Made by a program: the position numbers and the translations under genes. From positions 62,001 to 126,000 of the forward strand of contig CAKRTS010000007.1 in NCBI GenBank assembly GCA_934402315.1: 64,000 bases of DNA, read 5' to 3'. The stretch is from an uncultured Acetatifactor sp. GTDB taxonomy: Bacteria > Bacillota > Clostridia > Lachnospirales > Lachnospiraceae. Position 1 is the first letter of the stretch; every line of letters starts with the position of its first letter. Below the pieces are notes generated by a model, which saw only the letters and a program-made list of their open reading frames with translations, made no database searches and was not told the DNA's origin. Shown in pieces: positions 58,496 through 64,000 of the stretch.

Positions 58496-59353
58496 ATGAA
58501 GGTTCTGGTTACGGGGGTAAAGGGTCAGCTCGGCTATGATGTGGTGAATGAGCTTACGAAGAGAGGAATAGAGGCAGTCGGCGTGGATATTCAGGAGATG
58601 GATATCACGAACCCGGAGAGTGTAGACAGCGTGATCGGACAGAGCGCACCCGATGCGGTGATCCACTGTGCCGCCTACACGGCTGTGGATGCGGCGGAGG
58701 AGAATGAAGCAGCGTGCCGCAGGGTAAATGTGGACGGAACAAGAAATATCGCGCGTGTATGCGCAAAGCTGGGCATCAAGATGCTTTACATCAGCACAGA
58801 CTATGTATTCAACGGACAGGGAGACCGCCCGTGGGAGCCGGAGGATGAGAGATCGCCGAAGAGCGTTTACGGACAGACAAAATATGAGGGTGAGCTTGCC
58901 GTTCAGGAGCTGCTGGACAAATACTTTATCGTGCGTATCGCATGGGCATTCGGCATCAACGGCAAGAATTTCGTCAGGACGATGCTGAATCTGTCAAAGA
59001 CACATGACACGCTGAAGGTGGTTGATGACCAGTTCGGATCTCCTACCTATACTTATGACCTCGCAAGGCTGCTGGTCGATATGGTGCAGACAGACAAGTA
59101 CGGGATCTATCATGCCACAAATGAGGGCTTCTGCTCCTGGTATGAATTTGCGTGTGCGATCTTTGAGGAAGCGGGAATTGATATGAAGGTGTTTCCGGTC
59201 AGCACGGCGGAATACGGCGCAAAGGCCGGACGTCCGGCAAACAGCCGCATGAGTAAGGAAAAGCTTTCACAGGCGGGCTTTGAACGGCTGCCTGCATGGC
59301 GGGATGCGCTGAAGAGATATATTGCGGAGCTGAGAGAAAGAGATATGATGTAG
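58496..59353 (+). CDS. rfbD: dTDP-4-dehydrorhamnose reductase
   Basis: 285 residues, short-chain dehydrogenase fold: VTGVKGQLGYDV (NADPH loop), YISTDYVFNGQ, catalytic YGQTKYEGE (YxxxK). Last step of dTDP-L-rhamnose synthesis. The other rml genes are not adjacent. Confidence 0.94.
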   Translation: MKVLVTGVKGQLGYDVVNELTKRGIEAVGVDIQEMDITNPESVDSVIGQSAPDAVIHCAAYTAVDAAEENEAACRRVNVDGTRNIARVCAKLGIKMLYISTDYVFNGQGDRPWEPEDERSPKSVYGQTKYEGELAVQELLDKYFIVRIAWAFGINGKNFVRTMLNLSKTHDTLKVVDDQFGSPTYTYDLARLLVDMVQTDKYGIYHATNEGFCSWYEFACAIFEEAGIDMKVFPVSTAEYGAKAGRPANSRMSKEKLSQAGFERLPAWRDALKRYIAELRERDMM

Positions 59354-59408
59354 AAGTGGAACAGTTCAGTCCCGGGTCATTCATAAAAGCGCAAACTTTA
59401 AAAAATGG

Positions 59409-59437
59409 TTGACAATGCATCGGTGAACGGCTATACT
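59409..59437 (+). promoter_or_regulatory. rpsL: sigma-A promoter of rpsL-rpsG-fusA
   Basis: TTGACA (59409-59414), 17-base spacer, TATACT (59432-59437). Confidence 0.85.
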
Positions 59438-59531
59438 AATATAGCATGCGCACGGATGCATTTATTTTGTTGTTTCAGAGATGCGGCGTGTGTGGCAGAA
59501 AATCATACAATTCAGAAAGAGGTGAAACAGA

Positions 59532-59954
59532 ATGCCGACATTTAACCAGTTAGTAAGAAAAGGACGTCAGACCTCTGTAAAGAAGTCTACAGCACCTGCT
59601 CTGCAGAAAGGTTACAACTCCCTTCACAAGAAGGCTACTGATGTATCCGCTCCCCAGAAGCGTGGTGTATGTACCGCTGTTAAGACAGCAACTCCTAAGA
59701 AGCCTAACTCAGCTCTCAGAAAGATCGCCAGAGTACGTCTTTCCAACGGAATCGAAGTTACAAGCTACATTCCCGGAGAAGGTCATAATCTGCAGGAGCA
59801 CAGTGTTGTACTGATCCGTGGTGGCAGAGTAAAGGACCTGCCCGGTACCAGATACCACATCATCCGTGGTACACTCGATACCGCAGGTGTTGCCAACAGG
59901 AAGCAGGCTCGCTCCAAGTATGGCGCTAAGAGACCTAAGGAAGCTAAGAAGTGA
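59532..59954 (+). CDS. rpsL: 30S ribosomal protein S12
   Basis: 140 residues. The decoding loop [11 protein letters not shown] carries Lys56, equivalent to E. coli Lys43, so no streptomycin-resistance change is seen there. Longer than E. coli S12 because of an N-terminal insertion before [10 protein letters not shown], common in Clostridia. Confidence 0.97.
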   Translation: MPTFNQLVRKGRQTSVKKSTAPALQKGYNSLHKKATDVSAPQKRGVCTAVKTATPKKPNSALRKIARVRLSNGIEVTSYIPGEGHNLQEHSVVLIRGGRVKDLPGTRYHIIRGTLDTAGVANRKQARSKYGAKRPKEAKK

Positions 59955-60718
<764 letters not shown>

Positions 60719-60733
60719 TAGGAGGGAAAAATC

Positions 60734-62899
60734 TTGGCTGGAAGAGAATATCCGTTAGAGAGAACCAGAAATATCGGAATTATGGCTCATATCGATGCTG
60801 GTAAGACCACATTGACAGAGCGTATTCTGTATTACACTGGTGTAAACTACAAGATCGGTGATACTCATGAAGGCACTGCTACCATGGACTGGATGGAGCA
60901 GGAGCAGGAGAGAGGTATTACCATCACATCTGCAGCTACAACCTGCCACTGGACACTGGAAAAAGAAACCAAGCCCATGCCTGGCGCGTTGGAGCATCGT
61001 ATCAATATCATTGATACTCCTGGCCACGTTGACTTTACCGTAGAAGTAGAGCGTTCCCTTCGTGTATTGGACGGCGCTGTAGGCGTTTTCTGTGCGAAGG
61101 GCGGTGTTGAGCCTCAGTCCGAGAACGTTTGGCGTCAGGCTGACACCTACAACGTACCCCGTATGGCGTTCATCAACAAGATGGACATCCTGGGTGCTAA
61201 CTTCTATGGCGCAGTGGATCAGATCAGAACAAGACTTGGCAAGAATGCCATCGTTCTTCAGCTTCCGATCGGCAAGGAAGATGATTTCAAGGGAATCATT
61301 GACCTGTTCGAGATGAAGGCTTATATCTACAACGACGACAAGGGTGATGACATCACCGTTACCGATGACCTCGGTGACATGAAGGATGATGCTGAGCTTT
61401 ATCGTTCCGAGCTTGTAGAGAAGATCTGTGAGCTGGATGACGAGCTGATGATGATGTATCTGGAGGGTGAAGAGCCTTCCGTTGAGGACATGAAGAGAGT
61501 GCTTCGTAAGGCAACCTGTGAGTGTACAGCAGTTCCCGTATGCTGCGGTTCTGCTTACCGTAACAAGGGTGTTCAGAAGCTTCTGGATGCAATTCTGGAG
61601 TTCATGCCTGCTCCTACCGATATCCCTCCTATCAAGGGTACCGATCTGGACGGCAATGAAGTAGTAAGACATTCCTCCGACGAGGAGCCTTTCTCCGCAC
61701 TTGCATTCAAGATCATGGCCGATCCTTTCGTAGGAAAGCTTGCATTCTTCCGTGTATATTCCGGAACCATGAATGCCGGTTCTTATGTATTGAACGCAAC
61801 AAAGGACAAGAAGGAGCGTGTCGGACGTATCCTGCAGATGCATGCTAACAAGCGTGCCGAGCTGGACAAGGTATATTCCGGTGACATCGCTGCGGCTGTA
61901 GGCTTTAAGTTTACAACGACCGGCGATACGATCTGTGATGAGCAGCATCCCGTAATCCTTGAGTCCATGGAGTTCCCTGAGCCTGTTATCGAGCTGGCTA
62001 TCGAGCCTAAGACCAAGGCTGGTCAGGGCAAGATGGGTGAAGCTCTTGCAAAGCTGGCTGAGGAAGATCCTACTTTCCGTGCGCATACCGATCAGGAGAC
62101 AGGTCAGACCATTATCGCTGGTATGGGTGAGCTTCATCTGGAGATCATCGTTGACCGTCTGCTCCGTGAGTTTAAGGTAGAAGCTAACGTTGGTGCACCT
62201 CAGGTTGCATACAAGGAAGCATTTACCAAGGCTGTTGAAGTGGATTCCAAGTACGCTAAGCAGTCCGGTGGTCGTGGTCAGTACGGTCATTGTAAGGTTA
62301 AGTTTGAGCCCCTCGAGGCGAACTGTGAGAAGTTTGATTTTGATCCCAAGGCGAATATCCTGATTAATGATCCGCCTACCTTGCTGTTCGAGTCCACCGT
62401 TGTCGGCGGTGCGATCCCGAAGGAATATATCCCCGCGGTCGGCGAAGGTATTCAGGAAGCAGCACAGGCTGGTATCCTCGGCGGATTCCCTGTACTGGGT
62501 GTTCACGCAAACGTATATGATGGTTCCTACCATGAAGTCGACTCTTCTGAAATGGCATTCCACATTGCCGGTTCCATGGCATTCAAGGAAGCAATGCAGA
62601 AGGCAGCACCTGTACTTCTTGAGCCTATCATGAAGGTTGAGGTAACAATGCCTGAGGAATATATGGGTGATGTAATCGGTGACCTGAACTCACGTCGTGG
62701 ACGTGTGGAAGGTATGGATGATATCGGCGGCGGTAAGATGGTTCGTGCATTCGTTCCTCTTGCTGAGATGTTCGGTTACTCCACAGACCTCCGTTCCAAG
62801 ACACAGGGTCGTGGTAACTACTCCATGTTCTTCGAGAAGTATGAGCCCGTTCCCAAGAATGTTCAGGAGAAGGTTCTGGCTGCAAAGAGCGGTAAGTAA
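60734..62899 (+). CDS. fusA: elongation factor G
   Basis: 721 residues from TTG 60734, GGAGGG upstream. GTPase motifs [18 protein letters not shown]; domain IV with [15 protein letters not shown]. Slightly long for EF-G because of an insertion before the G3 motif ([12 protein letters not shown]). Confidence 0.98.
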   Translation: MAGREYPLERTRNIGIMAHIDAGKTTLTERILYYTGVNYKIGDTHEGTATMDWMEQEQERGITITSAATTCHWTLEKETKPMPGALEHRINIIDTPGHVDFTVEVERSLRVLDGAVGVFCAKGGVEPQSENVWRQADTYNVPRMAFINKMDILGANFYGAVDQIRTRLGKNAIVLQLPIGKEDDFKGIIDLFEMKAYIYNDDKGDDITVTDDLGDMKDDAELYRSELVEKICELDDELMMMYLEGEEPSVEDMKRVLRKATCECTAVPVCCGSAYRNKGVQKLLDAILEFMPAPTDIPPIKGTDLDGNEVVRHSSDEEPFSALAFKIMADPFVGKLAFFRVYSGTMNAGSYVLNATKDKKERVGRILQMHANKRAELDKVYSGDIAAAVGFKFTTTGDTICDEQHPVILESMEFPEPVIELAIEPKTKAGQGKMGEALAKLAEEDPTFRAHTDQETGQTIIAGMGELHLEIIVDRLLREFKVEANVGAPQVAYKEAFTKAVEVDSKYAKQSGGRGQYGHCKVKFEPLEANCEKFDFDPKANILINDPPTLLFESTVVGGAIPKEYIPAVGEGIQEAAQAGILGGFPVLGVHANVYDGSYHEVDSSEMAFHIAGSMAFKEAMQKAAPVLLEPIMKVEVTMPEEYMGDVIGDLNSRRGRVEGMDDIGGGKMVRAFVPLAEMFGYSTDLRSKTQGRGNYSMFFEKYEPVPKNVQEKVLAAKSGK

Positions 62900-62917
62900 T
62901 TTATTTTTAAAAATAAC

Positions 62918-62953
62918 TTGAAAAACCTCTGGTTATTGAATATAATCAGAGGT
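62918..62953 (+). promoter_or_regulatory. tuf: promoter of tuf overlapping a hairpin
   Basis: TTGAAA (62918-62923), 17-base spacer, TATAAT (62941-62946). A 12-bp stem (62925-62936 with 62942-62953, one G-U) overlaps the spacer and -10. No U-tract follows. Confidence 0.65.
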
Positions 62954-63044
62954 AGCCGAGTTAAAAAGCGCCGAGTGTGCGAAACGTACTTCGGCGAAGG
63001 AAAAAAACAAAATAAGTTTTATAATTTTAAGGAGGATTTCAATA

Positions 63045-64000
63045 ATGGCTAAAGCTAAATTTGAAAGAACAAAGCCCCATTGTAACATTGGTACCATTGG
63101 TCACGTTGACCATGGTAAAACAACTCTGACTGCTGCTATTACCAAGGTTCTGGCAGAGAGAGTACCCGGAAACGAGAAGGTAGACTTCGAGAACATCGAT
63201 AAGGCTCCCGAAGAGAGAGAGCGTGGTATCACCATCTCTACCGCACACGTTGAGTACCAGACCGAGAAGAGACACTATGCACACGTTGACTGCCCTGGCC
63301 ACGCTGACTATGTAAAGAACATGATTACCGGTGCTGCTCAGATGGACGGCGCTATCCTTGTTGTAGCTGCTACCGACGGTGTTATGGCTCAGACCAAGGA
63401 GCACATCCTTCTGTCTCGTCAGGTAGGTGTACCTTATATCGTTGTATTCATGAACAAGTGTGATATGGTTGACGATCCTGAGCTTCTTGAGCTCGTTGAG
63501 ATGGAGATCACAGAGCAGCTGGAAGAGTACGACTTCACAGGCTGCCCTATCATCAAGGGTTCCGCTCTGAAGGCGCTGGAAGATCCCATGGGACCTTGGG
63601 GCGACAAGATCATGGAGCTGATGGATACTGTAGACAGCTACATTCCTGATCCTCAGCGTGATACCGACAAGCCTTTCCTTATGCCTGTCGAGGACGTATT
63701 CACAATTACCGGTCGTGGTACCGTTGCTACCGGTCGTGTAGAGCGTGGTGTTCTGCATCTTAACGACGAAGTAGAAATCATCGGTATCAAGGAAGAGACC
63801 AAGAAGACCGTTGTTACCGGTATCGAGATGTTCCGTAAGATGCTGGATGAGGCACAGGCTGGTGATAACATCGGCGCACTGCTTCGTGGCGTTCAGAGAA
63901 CTGAAATCGAAAGAGGACAGGTTCTTGCAAAGCCTGGCACTGTTACCTGCCATACAAAGTTCACCGCTCAGGTTTACGTTCTGACAAAGGACGAGGGTGG
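63045..64000 (+). CDS. tuf: elongation factor Tu, 3' truncated by window
   Basis: Starts at ATG 63045 with AAGGAGG upstream; 318 codons visible, frame open to the window end. GTPase motifs [13 protein letters not shown] and NKCD; domain 2 continues to [10 protein letters not shown]. Delivers aminoacyl-tRNA to the ribosome. Confidence 0.98.
   Translation, partial: MAKAKFERTKPHCNIGTIGHVDHGKTTLTAAITKVLAERVPGNEKVDFENIDKAPEERERGITISTAHVEYQTEKRHYAHVDCPGHADYVKNMITGAAQMDGAILVVAATDGVMAQTKEHILLSRQVGVPYIVVFMNKCDMVDDPELLELVEMEITEQLEEYDFTGCPIIKGSALKALEDPMGPWGDKIMELMDTVDSYIPDPQRDTDKPFLMPVEDVFTITGRGTVATGRVERGVLHLNDEVEIIGIKEETKKTVVTGIEMFRKMLDEAQAGDNIGALLRGVQRTEIERGQVLAKPGTVTCHTKFTAQVYVLTKDEG

Noticed and set aside
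60755..62563. Long open frame on the minus strand opposite fusA (and similar ones opposite rpoB, rpoC, ptsI, rplB)
   Set aside because: They mirror highly biased codon use of strongly expressed genes, lack ribosome binding sites and have no recognisable protein features.

Overview
This window is a chromosomal segment from a low-GC Gram-positive bacterium, most likely a Clostridia member near Lachnospiraceae. The evidence is the ribosomal-protein gene set (zinc-type S14, non-zinc S4, a KOW-domain protein between map and infA), strong purine-rich ribosome binding sites, ECF-transporter genes next to truA, and a DUF2264 gene. A chemotaxis receptor behind a sigma-28-like promoter and a FliD-like gene suggest a motile or formerly motile lineage. 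I cannot name the species.

Layout. 1-15250 is ordinary chromosome: the end of an ABC exporter, a DUF2264 protein, an EAL phosphodiesterase (minus), a chemotaxis receptor, a histidine-kinase-like protein that has lost its catalytic residues, a cardiolipin synthase, an ECF sigma factor with a putative membrane anti-sigma partner, a KdpDE-like two-component pair (minus) and an rRNA-type methyltransferase (minus). 15251-15873 holds a 141-bp MITE-like element with 8-bp flanking repeats, then the promoter and structured leader of the S10 operon. 15874-32705 is the S10-spc-alpha supercluster (rpsJ to rplQ) with secY, adk, map, a KOW protein, infA and rpmJ. 32783-38324 holds an M15 peptidase (minus), the energizing module of an ECF vitamin transporter, truA, rplM and rpsI.

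38408-42873 is an accessory block: PTS enzyme I, a YiiX-like hydrolase, a small HTH protein and a FliD-like protein (minus). 43060-54412 is rpmG-secE-nusG-rplKA-rplJL-rpoBC. 54467-58271 (minus) is a small type IV pilus / type II secretion-like cluster led by a transglutaminase-like lipoprotein. rmlD follows, then rpsL-rpsG-fusA-tuf, with tuf cut by the window end.

Compared with the common Bacillus-type order (rpmG...tuf-rpsJ...rpsI), the ribosomal supercluster is permuted: the rpsJ...rpsI half comes first and the rpmG...tuf half second, and the seams carry accessory genes, several on the opposite strand. Four convergent junctions share bidirectional terminators.

The least ordinary signals are non-coding: the MITE-like element; two promoters sitting inside perfect or near-perfect hairpins and sharing an identical 14-base core; a 33-base leader element repeated before ecfA1 and before the HTH gene; an apparently split terminator at the start of the YiiX-like gene; and several multi-hairpin leaders between ribosomal genes. 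Among proteins, the pseudo-histidine kinase and the pilus/transglutaminase cluster without an ATPase stand out. No rRNA, tRNA, CRISPR array or intact transposase gene was seen.
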